Assembly: GCF_011007365.1 (NCBI RefSeq)
Contig: NZ_WFKM01000004.1
Coordinates: 62,001-126,000, forward strand
Direction of reading: 5' to 3'
Source of the DNA: Sphingobacterium sp. xlx-96
GTDB taxonomy: Bacteria > Bacteroidota > Bacteroidia > Sphingobacteriales > Sphingobacteriaceae
Length of the DNA: 64,000 bases
Shown here: positions 8,681-18,147 of the stretch, in pieces
Layout: every line of letters begins with the position of its first letter
How positions within the stretch are numbered: the stretch's first letter is position 1
Translations under genes and position numbers: made by a program
Notes under the pieces: model-generated
Seen by the model: the letters and a program-made list of their open reading frames with translations, nothing else
Database searches by the model: none
Told to the model about the DNA's origin: nothing

Positions 8681-8917
8681 CTCCACAAAAACAAAGACAG
8701 TCCTGTATCCCCTGTTTTTATAAAGGGTTTGAGGTAATAACAGATTACAAAGAAGATACGTGGATAAGATAAAAGCGCCAAGAGGAACCATCACAGAAAT
8801 AGCTTTCGAAAATAGATCATGTTGACGATAATCACTTACCGCCCAGATTACTGTAGCAATAACCAACCATAGCAAAGAAAACAGCGTATTAAAATCCTTG
8901 AATCTATTGTTCATCAT
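8680..8917 (-). pseudogene. N-terminal membrane stump of a LytS-type sensor kinase
   Basis: Starting at ATG 8917, five bases after the DUF1003 stop, the frame encodes two hydrophobic segments (about 11-27 and 39-61) and the phrase LSTYLLCNLLLPQTLYKNRGYR. This resembles the membrane part of LytS/YehU-like histidine kinases of Bacteroidota. The remaining helices and the whole kinase domain are missing. The residues encoded below about 8700 are the reverse complement of the PAP2 stump, so the coding sense stops there. The kinase assignment is moderate; it could be another small membrane protein. Confidence 0.5.
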
Positions 8918-8922
8918 AGATG

Positions 8923-9486
8923 TTAACTACGCAACTTACGTTCTAACTTCTCTACTTTATTACACAACTCCTTTATAAGCTTATATTGCTCTTTCTGAGA
9001 CTCATATAATCCTTTAATCTGTTCCTCAAGCAGAACATCTATTTTTTGGTGAAGACTTCGTATTTCTAATTCTGCTTTTAGATTTACCAAGTAGTCGTTT
9101 TCCCCCCGCATTCGATCTTTCTCCTCTTGCCTATTCTGGCTCATCATAATAATCGGAGCTTGTAACGCTGCAATACAAGAAAGAACAAGGTTCATCAAAA
9201 TATAAGGGTAAGGATCAAATTGATCGTCTTTCAGCGCTAATGTATTGTAAGCAATCCAAACCACGAGAATAAAGACAAAAAGGATAATAAAGCGCCAACT
9301 TCCACCAAATTGTGCGACTTTATCTGATATACGTTGCCCACGGCTTAGAACCTCTTTCGGAGGATGGACCAATCGATCCACAATCAAAGCCTCCTCCATC
9401 ATAGTCTCTTTGACTATCTCATGGAGTCTACGCACATTATCATTATTTCTCTCAATAATAGCATCAAGTTCTTTACGACTGTTCAT
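8923..9486 (-). CDS. DUF1003 family membrane protein
   Basis: The protein has two membrane helices flanked by cytoplasmic coils. The family hallmark is clear: DKVAQFGGSWRFI before the first helix, FDPYPYILMNLVLSCIAALQAPIIMMSQNRQ across the second, then KDRMRGENDYLVNLKAELEI. A C-terminal coiled coil follows (EEQIKGLYESQKEQYKLIKE). I use the ATG at 9486 (MNSRKELDAI, 187 aa); the frame opens 48 bp earlier but that extension looks unlike the family. The function of DUF1003 proteins is not established. Confidence 0.9.
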   Translation of the reverse strand: MNSRKELDAIIERNNDNVRRLHEIVKETMMEEALIVDRLVHPPKEVLSRGQRISDKVAQFGGSWRFIILFVFILVVWIAYNTLALKDDQFDPYPYILMNLVLSCIAALQAPIIMMSQNRQEEKDRMRGENDYLVNLKAELEIRSLHQKIDVLLEEQIKGLYESQKEQYKLIKELCNKVEKLERKLRS

Positions 9487-9560
9487 TCCCGATCCCCTAT
9501 TAAATATAAAATTGATGAATACTTTCGATTTCACTAGCTAAAGATAATAATTTAACACAA

Positions 9561-9599
9561 AAAAATAGGGCGCAGTCTATTAAACTGCACCCTATTTTT
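9561..9599 (-). terminator. Intrinsic terminator of the sugar-oxidation operon
   Basis: The two arms 9561-9575 and 9585-9599 pair at 14 of 15 positions (AAAAATAGGG... / ...CCCTATTTTT). It lies 17 bp beyond the stop of the last operon gene and ends in a T-run on the minus strand. Confidence 0.85.
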
Positions 9600-9615
9600 A
9601 GCAACTCGCTTAACA

Positions 9616-10245
9616 TTAAGCGAAGGCTTTATCTCCTTTTTTGTACGGAAATTCGCCGTCGTATTTACCAGGTATCTTAACGTAACGCAGGGCCTTTGTA
9701 CATCCAATTTCCGAATTAAAAAAACCTGTAAGTGTTAATTGTTTGAACATAGTAAACCAATGTGGTGGATCATTCTCTTCCGAGTGATAAAGCTCATTTT
9801 GTTTGACCTTGTTTTTCTCACGGATCGCCTTTTGATCTTCCGACTGCTTTTTATTAAACTCACCAGCCTCTTTATCAAGTACGGCGGCTAATGCTGTACG
9901 ATCTCCAATAGATAACTCTGCAAAAGGTTTCCCTTTAACTTCTTTAGCTTTACTATCCAACGAAGTAAATCCTTCCATAAATGCCTTTTGTTGCTTCTCC
10001 GTATAGCAGTCTCTTACCATAACTGGAATAAAACTACCTACTCCGGCTTCTTTTGCCCCTGGAGTAGACGTTGGCGGTAAAATAGCATCAGCCAAATCAC
10101 CAAGTCGTTCAATAATATCTTTTTCAAAAAGACCTGCTACATCTTTTGACGCAGGCCGTGTACAGCCCTCTAAAAACAGATTAGCTCCAATTACTGAGCC
10201 TCCTAAAATCATGGCTACACGCTGTAATGCTTCTCTTCTATTCAT
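9616..10245 (-). CDS. Gluconate 2-dehydrogenase subunit 3 family protein
   Basis: This is the small partner subunit of a periplasmic FAD-dependent GMC sugar dehydrogenase. It is 209 aa with an N-terminal twin-arginine signal (MNRREALQRVAMILGGS) ending at a possible lipobox Cys (LFLEGC). The core contains DAILPPTSTPGAKEAGVGSFI, the family motif, and the end ALRYVKIPGKYDGEFPY. In known enzymes this subunit carries the export signal for the GMC subunit, which itself has none. The GMC gene lies two genes upstream in the same operon. It is the last gene before the terminator. Confidence 0.92.
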   Translation of the reverse strand: MNRREALQRVAMILGGSVIGANLFLEGCTRPASKDVAGLFEKDIIERLGDLADAILPPTSTPGAKEAGVGSFIPVMVRDCYTEKQQKAFMEGFTSLDSKAKEVKGKPFAELSIGDRTALAAVLDKEAGEFNKKQSEDQKAIREKNKVKQNELYHSEENDPPHWFTMFKQLTLTGFFNSEIGCTKALRYVKIPGKYDGEFPYKKGDKAFA

Positions 10246-10255
10246 CTCTTTGTAT

Positions 10256-11680
10256 TTAAAAGGTGTAATTTACTTCCCAACCTGATCTATATGTACGTTT
10301 TACAAACTGATTCGCTTCATCAAAGTTTGTTACGCGCATATTGTCATTGTCCCAAAGCAATTTCAAACTTCGACCAGGATATTTATTATCTATTTTTAAA
10401 TCAGCACCGCGAATAGCAAGGTTCGCCATCAATAATGCTTCCGTTAAAGGTCCCGCAATCTCAAAAGGTGACGACATCTCCATATTACCATAACCTGCAA
10501 TACAGCCTTCTACCCATTGCGCCCAATGCCCATTAGCACCATTAGGTACCCGTTGATATTTCTCAGTAACTTTTTTATGTTGTTTCGTTGTCGGTAATAA
10601 GCGAGGATTAGCAGCATACGTATCTGCCAATACTTTTCCTTTTTTACCAATGATCAGGATACCATTACCACCATCGCCAAACTTCTCATTTGCACCTAAT
10701 TCATCTGGACGAGGAGGTTGTATCCCACCATCCATCCAATGTACTTTCACATCTCCCTTGGTTTTAGCGGTCTTCGGAAAAGTCATCGTCACTGCACTCG
10801 ATGGAGGACAAGACTCAGGAAAATAGCCCCGTTTGAACTCATCTACATATACAGAGCCTACACTGGCCTGAACATCTTTAACGTACTGAAGACCATAAAT
10901 GCTGAATGGGGCCTCTAGGTTATGACATCCCATATCTCCCAATGCTCCCGTACCATAGGGCCACCAACCTCTCCAATTGAAAGGCACCAATTTATCGAAA
11001 TAGTCGGTATATGGAGCAGTTCCCAGCCATTTCTCCCAGTCTAAAGTGGAAGGCACAGAAGCCTTCTGAGTGGGCCATGCTATACCTTGGGGCCATACAG
11101 GTCTGTCTGTCCAAGCATAAATTTCAACCAAGTCACCAATAAGTCCCGCGTCGATCCATTCCCGCATCTGACGGACTCCGTCTCCTGACGCTCCTTGGTT
11201 GCCCATCTGTGTAACGACCTTATATTTCTTCGCCGCATGAGTCAAAGCCCTTGCTTCCCACACGTCATGGGCCAATGGTTTCTGAACATAAACATGCTTG
11301 CCCAGTTGCATCGCTGACAAAGCTTGGATAGCATGGTTGTGATCGGGTGTAGACACCGAAACAGCATCGATATGTTGTTGCTCTTTATCTAACATCTCTC
11401 TAAAATCCGTATAAAACTTAGCCTTAGGAAACTTCTCAACAGAACCTTTAGCGCGCGCTTTGTCTACGTCACATAAGTAGGCAATATTAGCTTTATTACT
11501 TTTAAAGATATTATTTACATCAGCTCCCCCCATACCACCAACACCAATTGATGCAACCTGCAACATATCGCTAGGCGCGCGAAATCCGCTACCACCTAGC
11601 ACATGTCGTGGAACTATAGTGATTCCGGCAGCAGCAACAGCTGCCTTTTTTATAAAATCTCTTCTACTCTCGTTGTTCAT
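10256..11680 (-). CDS. Gfo/Idh/MocA family oxidoreductase, Tat-exported
   Basis: This is a 474-aa NAD(P)-binding sugar oxidoreductase with a Tat signal (SRRDFIKKAAVAAAGI), so it is probably periplasmic. The Rossmann motif is VASIGVGGMGGADVNN, and the conserved QKPLAHDVWEAR region holds the active-site Lys (EKP in most relatives, QKP here). GDMGCHNLEAPF carries the catalytic-domain histidine. An NAD cofactor is not free in the periplasm; relatives with Tat signals are thought to keep it tightly bound. It sits between the GMC oxidoreductase and the small subunit, consistent with glycoside oxidation. The substrate is unknown. Confidence 0.9.
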   Translation of the reverse strand: MNNESRRDFIKKAAVAAAGITIVPRHVLGGSGFRAPSDMLQVASIGVGGMGGADVNNIFKSNKANIAYLCDVDKARAKGSVEKFPKAKFYTDFREMLDKEQQHIDAVSVSTPDHNHAIQALSAMQLGKHVYVQKPLAHDVWEARALTHAAKKYKVVTQMGNQGASGDGVRQMREWIDAGLIGDLVEIYAWTDRPVWPQGIAWPTQKASVPSTLDWEKWLGTAPYTDYFDKLVPFNWRGWWPYGTGALGDMGCHNLEAPFSIYGLQYVKDVQASVGSVYVDEFKRGYFPESCPPSSAVTMTFPKTAKTKGDVKVHWMDGGIQPPRPDELGANEKFGDGGNGILIIGKKGKVLADTYAANPRLLPTTKQHKKVTEKYQRVPNGANGHWAQWVEGCIAGYGNMEMSSPFEIAGPLTEALLMANLAIRGADLKIDNKYPGRSLKLLWDNDNMRVTNFDEANQFVKRTYRSGWEVNYTF

Positions 11681-11701
11681 AATATATTTTTTATCAGTAT
11701 A

Positions 11702-13390
11702 CTATAAGTTTCCTTTCTTAAGCTCAGCAACAGCAAAATCCACCGCACGAGCTGTCAATGCCATATAGGTCAATGATGGATTGACACAGCCTGCAGACGT
11801 CATAGCCGCCCCGTCAGTAACGAACACGTTTAATGCATCCCACACTTGGTTGTTGCCGTTTAATACCGATGTTTTCGGATCTCTACCCATACGGGCAGTT
11901 CCCATCTCATGGATCCCCTGACCTAATCCATACACATTATCATACGTATTCACATCCTTCACTCCGATACTTTCCAGCATCTCTTTCATCTCATTCTGCA
12001 TATCTCCACGCATCTTGATCTCATTATCTTTGATTTCCGCATCGATAGCTAATGTAGGTAATCCCCACTTATCCTTATTATCCTTATCTAGTTTAATATG
12101 ATTTTCGTGGTAAGGAAGCATCTCACCAAAAGCACCAAAACCTACACTCCAAGAACCAGGTTCACATATAGCATCCTTCCATGTTCCGCCTACAGCCTCT
12201 TCTTCTACAGAACCAGAGAAACGACCTCTTCCGGCAGCACCTTGATAACCAAAACCGCGCACGTATTCACGCTGTTTTGTGTCGCCTTCCACATTCACGA
12301 AACGAGGCACATATAAGCCTGTAGGACGTCGTCCAAAAATATATTTGTCTTCATAACCTTCCACAGTACCTCCTGCACCACAACGGAAATGATGATCCAT
12401 CAAGTTGTGTCCCAACTCGCCACTACTGCTACCTAATCCACCTTCCCAAACATCTGTAGCCGAATTCATCAACACCCAGGTAGAATTCATTGCGGAAGCA
12501 CATACAAAAACAATTTTCGCATAGTATTCATACGTTTGATTTGTCTCCGCATCTAAGATTTCAACCCCTTTCGCTTTCTTCGTATCTTTATCGTAAATGA
12601 TTTTAGTAACAATAGAAAAAGGTCTTAATGTAAGGTTTCCAGTCTTCACAGCCGCAGGAAGCGTAGCCGATTGCGTACTAAAATAAGCCCCAAAGTTACA
12701 TCCTAACCAACATTGATTTTGAAACTGACAATTGACACGCCCCTCATGAGGAACTGTAATATTAGCGGTACGTCCCATGATGAAATGACGCTTGCCACCA
12801 TATTGCTGCTTTAAGCGAGCCGCTAGATCTTTCTCAACAATGTTCATCGGCATAGCCGGCATATAATCTCCATCTGGCAATGAAGGAACACCATCCCGAC
12901 TACCTGAAATACCCGCAAATTTTTCCGCATAGCTATACCAAGGCGCAATATCTTTATAACGGATGGGCCAATCTACACCATGTCCATCTTTTAAGTTTGC
13001 TTCGAAATCCAGATCTCCCAAACGATAAGATTGTCTTCCCCACATCAATGAACGACCTCCGACATGATAACCTCTATACCAGTCAAATCGCTTAATCTCC
13101 GTATAAGGGCTCTCTTTTTCGTTTACCCAATAATCGAGATTTTTTTCGTTTAATGGATAGTCACGCTTTAACACCGGATGATCTGCAATCATCTCTTGGG
13201 TTCTTCCACCAGCATGAGCAAACTCCCATGGGTGTTTGTTTGCAGCCACATAATCTTTAACGTGTTCGATATTGCGTCCACGCTCCAACATAATAGTTTT
13301 AAGCCCTTTTTCAGTCAACTCCTTCGCTGCCCATCCACCACTTATACCTGAACCTATTACTATCGCATCATATGTATTATTTTCTACCAT
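11702..13390 (-). CDS. GMC family FAD-dependent sugar oxidoreductase
   Basis: This 562-aa flavoprotein is of the glucose-methanol-choline type. The FAD dinucleotide motif IVIGSGISGGWAAKEL is at the N-terminus, GRSLMWGRQSYRLGDLDF follows, and the C-terminal signature reads HEMGTARMG and then DGAAMTSAGCVNPSLTYMALTARA. It has no export signal and probably travels with the Tat-bearing small subunit encoded at 9616. Relatives oxidise sugars or glycosides at C3 and pass electrons to a cytochrome c. No cytochrome c gene is visible in this operon. Confidence 0.93.
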   Translation of the reverse strand: MVENNTYDAIVIGSGISGGWAAKELTEKGLKTIMLERGRNIEHVKDYVAANKHPWEFAHAGGRTQEMIADHPVLKRDYPLNEKNLDYWVNEKESPYTEIKRFDWYRGYHVGGRSLMWGRQSYRLGDLDFEANLKDGHGVDWPIRYKDIAPWYSYAEKFAGISGSRDGVPSLPDGDYMPAMPMNIVEKDLAARLKQQYGGKRHFIMGRTANITVPHEGRVNCQFQNQCWLGCNFGAYFSTQSATLPAAVKTGNLTLRPFSIVTKIIYDKDTKKAKGVEILDAETNQTYEYYAKIVFVCASAMNSTWVLMNSATDVWEGGLGSSSGELGHNLMDHHFRCGAGGTVEGYEDKYIFGRRPTGLYVPRFVNVEGDTKQREYVRGFGYQGAAGRGRFSGSVEEEAVGGTWKDAICEPGSWSVGFGAFGEMLPYHENHIKLDKDNKDKWGLPTLAIDAEIKDNEIKMRGDMQNEMKEMLESIGVKDVNTYDNVYGLGQGIHEMGTARMGRDPKTSVLNGNNQVWDALNVFVTDGAAMTSAGCVNPSLTYMALTARAVDFAVAELKKGNL

Positions 13391-13433
13391 GACATTTCAA
13401 TATTTTATTAACAAATTCGCTCTCTTTTACTAA

Positions 13434-14681
13434 CTAAACTTCACGCGTTGTCCCTACTTTCTCGTCTTTAAAGAACAACATAAAAATGATCATTACAACA
13501 AAAGCAATACCTGCAGGAATAATCCAGGTCTGCTGCCAAAAAGCCATAACATCAGTATTTTGTAATCCTTTGTACATCTCCCCGACATAACCAGCCACCC
13601 AAAATCCAATAAGCTGCCCTATACCATAAGTAGCCAACGTTATCAGGCCTTGTGCAGCACTTTTATACTTCGCTCCTGCCTTACTATCCGTATAAATCTG
13701 TCCAGACACAAAAAAGAAATCATAACAGATACCATGCAAAGCAATTCCTAAAATTAACATGTAGGACAGCTCATCTGCATTTCCGTAAGCAAATAACAGA
13801 TAACGCAATGCCCAAGCCAACATCCCCACAAGAATTGTCTTCTTAAATCCAAACCTTGTAAAGAATAAAGGCAAAAGCAACAAAAAGCCTACTTCCGAAA
13901 TTTGGCCAATGGTCATCTTTCCTGTAGGATTCTCTAATCCGATTTGATCTAAAAACGGATTAGCATTTTGATAATAGAAAGCTAAAGGAATGCATATCAA
14001 TATAGAAGCAATAAAGAAAATCAAAAAATTCTTATCTTTTAATAATTTGATTGCATCCAATCCAATGATTGAGGCAAAAGAAGGCTTTTCACCAGCCGAC
14101 ACTTTAACCGGAGGTGTTTTGGGTAAAAAAAACGAAAACAGCCCAAGTACAAGAGAAGCAACTCCCGCCATTAGAAATGTGTTTTTCAACGCCCCTTGGC
14201 CTGAAGCATCAGCACTATCCCATTTAAACAAATAGCTGATAGACAACCCAGCAACGATCCAACCTATAGTACCCCAGATACGAATAGCTGAAAACTCTTT
14301 CTCAGGATTAGACAACTGTCTAAACGAAACCGAATTAACCAAAGATAGTGTCGGCATATACAAAATCATATACGACAATACGTAAGGATAAAAAACAGTC
14401 ACATCGGAAGATTGATACATCTGATACATCAAGACTGCACCTATTACATGTAATATCCCCAGTATTCTCTCCGCATTGAAGTATCTATCCGCAATCATCC
14501 CAATAATAAAGGGAGCAATAATAGCTCCGAGCGATTGTGTAGAAAAGACATTCGCTATCTCAAATTGGCTTGCGTTCAAGTTTTTGATTAGAAATGTCCC
14601 TAATGTAACAAACCATGCTCCCCAAATAAAAAATTCGAGAAACATCATAAACGATAGTTTAACTTTCGTAGTTGAATTCAT
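13434..14681 (-). CDS. MFS permease, nucleoside:H+ symporter-like
   Basis: This 415-aa protein has about 12 membrane helices. The start MFLEFFIWGAWFVTLGTFL and the region around NVFSTQSLGAIIAPFIIGMIADRYF are typical of the Nuc_H_symport (NupG-like) family. In Bacteroidota these genes often accompany Gfo/Idh/MocA sugar-oxidation genes, so the cargo may be a glycoside or keto-sugar rather than a nucleoside. It lies between the GMC gene (43 bp downstream) and the TIM-barrel gene. Confidence 0.88.
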   Translation of the reverse strand: MNSTTKVKLSFMMFLEFFIWGAWFVTLGTFLIKNLNASQFEIANVFSTQSLGAIIAPFIIGMIADRYFNAERILGILHVIGAVLMYQMYQSSDVTVFYPYVLSYMILYMPTLSLVNSVSFRQLSNPEKEFSAIRIWGTIGWIVAGLSISYLFKWDSADASGQGALKNTFLMAGVASLVLGLFSFFLPKTPPVKVSAGEKPSFASIIGLDAIKLLKDKNFLIFFIASILICIPLAFYYQNANPFLDQIGLENPTGKMTIGQISEVGFLLLLPLFFTRFGFKKTILVGMLAWALRYLLFAYGNADELSYMLILGIALHGICYDFFFVSGQIYTDSKAGAKYKSAAQGLITLATYGIGQLIGFWVAGYVGEMYKGLQNTDVMAFWQQTWIIPAGIAFVVMIIFMLFFKDEKVGTTREV

Positions 14682-14808
14682 AAGTTTATAATTATTTCAT
14701 GAGCTCGCAAGCTCGGTTTGATTTTTAGCTGTCATATGGAATATCCAAACTAAACTCATCGCTGTTTGTGTAGCCTGTACTGTACGGATATTTCATAGAT
14801 TTAAGTAA

Positions 14809-15726
14809 TTAGAAATTATCGACCTCCCTATAAGCCTTAACTAAAGCATCCTCACCTTCTTTCCCTCCTTTGGACATACCATGCTCCATTCCCACGATGC
14901 CTTTGTACCCCTTATTATAGAGCCATTTAAACACATTTTTATAATTGATTTCTCCCGTCGTTGGTTCCCTACGACCAGGATTATCGCCTACCTGTATATA
15001 AGCAATCTCACGCCAACATTGATCCATCAGGTTAATCAAATTACCTTCATTTTTTTGCTGGTGATAAGCATCATACAAAATCTTACAGGATGGGCTATTA
15101 ACAGCTTTACATATTTCATAGGCCTGATCTGTAAAGCGTAAAAATAAATCAGGAGTATCACTTAGGGGCTCCAAAACCATGGTGATACCGTGTGGTTCCA
15201 ATAGTTCAGCTCCTCGTTTCAGTCCCTCTATTACATTCGCAGTCTGCACGCCGAGAGGAAGACGACGTTCATAATCACCCGGCACTACAGTAATCCATTT
15301 TGCATTAACCCGCTTGGCGACTTCAATAGACTCGCGGCAACCTTTTAAAAAGATATCTACATGTTCTTGCTTACCTGCTGCAAGAGTATTCGCCCCATTA
15401 CCACCTTTAGGCACAACAAAAACGCCCATACGCATACCCAGCTTCGCTAGAAGCGTTCCAATTTTCACCTGTTCATCAGGAGTCCTTCCGACCATCCCGT
15501 TATCCTCAATACTACGGAATCCAAGATCATGCATATACTTTATTTCATCAAGAAAGTTCTTTCCTACGCTTGAAGTAAACATCCCCTGATGTGGCGCATA
15601 GTCAAGTTTGAAAGTGGTTATCACGCCATTTTTCACATCCTCTGTCGAAGCATTCGAAACAAAAGGAGCAAACAGGCTACTGCCAGCTATCAATCCAGAA
15701 TTTCTCAAAAAATCAGATCTTTTCAT
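14809..15726 (-). CDS. Secreted TIM-barrel sugar isomerase/epimerase-like protein
   Basis: This 305-aa protein belongs to the AP_endonuc_2 (xylose isomerase-like) fold, relatives of hydroxypyruvate isomerase. An N-terminal export signal is present (MKRSDFLRNSGLIAGSSLFAPFV); it resembles a Tat signal but has KR instead of RR. Metal-ligand candidates are MVLEPLSDTPD, CKILYDAYHQQ, YIQVGDNPGRREPTTGEINY and GMEHG. Related proteins in comparable operons have been described as 3-keto-glycoside lyases or hydrolases, which would fit this context. That assignment is inference from neighbours. Confidence 0.85.
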   Translation of the reverse strand: MKRSDFLRNSGLIAGSSLFAPFVSNASTEDVKNGVITTFKLDYAPHQGMFTSSVGKNFLDEIKYMHDLGFRSIEDNGMVGRTPDEQVKIGTLLAKLGMRMGVFVVPKGGNGANTLAAGKQEHVDIFLKGCRESIEVAKRVNAKWITVVPGDYERRLPLGVQTANVIEGLKRGAELLEPHGITMVLEPLSDTPDLFLRFTDQAYEICKAVNSPSCKILYDAYHQQKNEGNLINLMDQCWREIAYIQVGDNPGRREPTTGEINYKNVFKWLYNKGYKGIVGMEHGMSKGGKEGEDALVKAYREVDNF

Positions 15727-15757
15727 TATTTAATTACAAGGTTTATTCGTTGATTAA

Positions 15758-16789
15758 TTAATAAATATAGTTATTAAATCCCGAGCTTTGCAACTCTTTA
15801 AAAGTATTCCCATCAAAATAAACTATATACACCTCTATACCCTTACGCTTATTAGCAAATTCAATAGCTTCATGTGGAGACATGCTCATGAAATAATTGT
15901 CCAATGCATCGGCCTCCATAGCCGTCTTAGCAATCACAGTCGCACTCACAACAGTACTTTCTAAGGGCTGCCCTGTAAGTGGATTCATATGATGTGATAT
16001 CATCTTTCCTCCAATATTACGCTGACGCTCGTAAGTGCCCGAACTGGTAATTGCATTATTATTTAATCTTACCTTAAGGATCTGTCCGTCGCTGATCCCA
16101 TCAGGCCTGTATATCTCCACTAGAAATGCGCCATTAGGTTTAGCCCCCAGAGACCTAATCTCACCTCCCAACTCAACCAAAAAGTTTTTTACCCCCCTGC
16201 TTTTCAAATATTCAGCAACAACATCAACAGAGTACCCCTGCGCAATACCATTCAAATCTATTGACACATTCGGCTCGAGTTTCATCAAACGATTACCTTT
16301 AACCCGCAATTTATTCATGCCGATAATCTGTCGTACACTATCGATCTCCCTTAGGTTTGGAGCCGCCCTAGGCCCATCCGCGCCGAATCCCCAAAGCTGA
16401 ACCAATGGATAGACCGTAACATCAAAATAACCGGAAGTTTCTTTATAGGTTTTCATACTGGCATCTATAACCTTTTTCATATGCCTGTCCATAACAACCT
16501 GCGATGTACCCGGCTTGTTAAACTGACAAATCGTAGAAGACATATCATACAAAGACATAGAATGATCGATTATACGCAGAATATTATCGATTTCACTTTT
16601 AGGGACTTCCTTATCTGCATAATATTTAATTTGATAGGTAGTTCCCTGTGCCTTACCAGATAATACATAGGGATGCTGCGCATATACACAACACCCCCAC
16701 GAAAAAAAAATTATAGAAAAAAAATATCCACAGATATAAACATACCTTGAAAAACACAATAGCAGTCTGTGGATATTTAAAAAAGCCAT
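15758..16789 (-). CDS. apbE: FAD:protein FMN transferase (ApbE family)
   Basis: This 343-aa periplasmic enzyme attaches FMN covalently to a Thr or Ser of a target flavoprotein, using FAD and Mg2+. It has a signal segment followed by GKAQGTTYQIKYYA, the central VSIDLNGIAQGYSVDVVAEYL and FLVELGGEIRSLG motifs, SSGTYERQRNIGGKMISHHMNPLTGQPL, and the C-terminal MEADALDNYFM, where many relatives have ADALST. It lies 10 bp downstream of a Gfo/Idh/MocA gene. No Nqr, Rnf or obvious FMN-binding-domain target is encoded in the window. Confidence 0.93.
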   Translation of the reverse strand: MAFLNIHRLLLCFSRYVYICGYFFSIIFFSWGCCVYAQHPYVLSGKAQGTTYQIKYYADKEVPKSEIDNILRIIDHSMSLYDMSSTICQFNKPGTSQVVMDRHMKKVIDASMKTYKETSGYFDVTVYPLVQLWGFGADGPRAAPNLREIDSVRQIIGMNKLRVKGNRLMKLEPNVSIDLNGIAQGYSVDVVAEYLKSRGVKNFLVELGGEIRSLGAKPNGAFLVEIYRPDGISDGQILKVRLNNNAITSSGTYERQRNIGGKMISHHMNPLTGQPLESTVVSATVIAKTAMEADALDNYFMSMSPHEAIEFANKRKGIEVYIVYFDGNTFKELQSSGFNNYIY

Positions 16790-16799
16790 TTACAATAGT

Positions 16800-18113
16800 C
16801 TATATATAGATCTGTGTATTAATTCCAGGTACAGCAACTGGATATAAACCATTTTCGTCTGGAAGAGGCTTCGGAAGAGCATCCCAAGCATAGCGATCTG
16901 GCATAATATTGATATTAGATTGAATAGCCTGATCCCATTTAATCACTTTTCCTGTATAGCATGCTAAACGTCCAATAATACCTGTCAACGTACTGTATGC
17001 CCCATATTCCGCATTATCAAATTTGTACTCGCCATTAGCAATAGCTGCAAATAACTCAACATGCTCCTGACGGTAGGGATTAGGATTCCCTTTAGCATCG
17101 TGACGGTATATTTCATTTCCTTTAGCATCCCATAAAACAGCTTGATTACCTGCTGACAAATACACTCGACCTTTCGTTCCTTGGAAAGTTTCATCGACAC
17201 GGTTATGTGTACCTTCATAGTGGCGACATTGGCTATACACGACAGAACCATCATCGTATGTCATTTCAATAGCAAAGTTATCATAAATCTCACCATAGTC
17301 TTTACCTGTACGATGTGCTTGTGATCCCGTCCCTTCAATAGATACCGGATACTTACCCTTCACCCAATTTGCAATATCAATATTATGTACGTGCTGCTCT
17401 ACGATATGATCACCACACAACCAGTTAAAATAATACCAGTTACGCATCTGATATTCCATTTCAGTCTGTGTTGGTTTACGCGGACGAACCCATACACCAC
17501 CACTATTCCAATAAACCTGACCAGCCACTACATCGCCGATAGCACCGTCTTGAATACGCTTTATAGCTTCACGATAATTTGTCTGATAGCGACGTTGAAG
17601 ACCTACTACTACATTTAACTTTTTACGCTTTGCTTCGGCAGCTACTTCGAGGACCTTACGGATACCAGGGATGTCTACAGCCACAGGTTTCTCCATAAAC
17701 ACGTGCTTACCAGCCTTTATTGCCTCTTCAAAATGCATCGGACGAAATCCTGGAGGAGTGGTCAAAATTACCACATCTGCATCTTTGATAGCTAACTTAT
17801 AAGCGTCAAATCCAACGTATTTACGACTGTCAGGCACATCCATTTTAGCTGCATATTTCTTCTGTAAATTGGTATAGGCAGAATCCAGATTATCCTTAAA
17901 CGCATCCGCCATAGCTACGATTTTGATATTCTGGCCTGACTCCAAAGCATCGACAGTAGCACCGGTCCCTCGACCACCACAACCAATTAACGCTACTTTG
18001 ATAACATCAGTCCCTGCCGCAAATATAGAGCTAACGGGAGCAGCACTCATAGCAGCCCCTCCTGCAATAATTGAAGTAGACTTTATAAAATCTCTCCTAT
18101 TGAAACTATTCAT
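16800..18113 (-). CDS. Gfo/Idh/MocA family oxidoreductase, Tat-exported
   Basis: This is the second member of the family in this operon (437 aa), with the Tat signal FNRRDFIKSTSIIAGGAAM. The Rossmann motif is VALIGCGGRGTGATVDAL, the active-site motif FMEKPVAVDIPGIRKVL is complete, and CGDHIVEQHVHNIDIANWV forms the substrate pocket. It differs strongly from the paralogue at 10256 (QKP motif, different C-terminus), so the two probably act on different substrates or steps. The gene follows the SUMF1-like gene by 34 bp and precedes apbE by 10 bp. Confidence 0.9.
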   Translation of the reverse strand: MNSFNRRDFIKSTSIIAGGAAMSAAPVSSIFAAGTDVIKVALIGCGGRGTGATVDALESGQNIKIVAMADAFKDNLDSAYTNLQKKYAAKMDVPDSRKYVGFDAYKLAIKDADVVILTTPPGFRPMHFEEAIKAGKHVFMEKPVAVDIPGIRKVLEVAAEAKRKKLNVVVGLQRRYQTNYREAIKRIQDGAIGDVVAGQVYWNSGGVWVRPRKPTQTEMEYQMRNWYYFNWLCGDHIVEQHVHNIDIANWVKGKYPVSIEGTGSQAHRTGKDYGEIYDNFAIEMTYDDGSVVYSQCRHYEGTHNRVDETFQGTKGRVYLSAGNQAVLWDAKGNEIYRHDAKGNPNPYRQEHVELFAAIANGEYKFDNAEYGAYSTLTGIIGRLACYTGKVIKWDQAIQSNINIMPDRYAWDALPKPLPDENGLYPVAVPGINTQIYI

Positions 18114-18147
18114 AGTTTTAACTATTTATAACTGGTAAATAAAATTA

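Noticed and set aside
8557..8772. 71-residue plus-strand frame as a separate gene
   Set aside because: Its beginning continues the PAP2 fragment after a frameshift; the rest is antisense to the kinase stump.
16035..16400. 121-residue plus-strand frame inside apbE
   Set aside because: Antisense shadow of a gene with all ApbE motifs.
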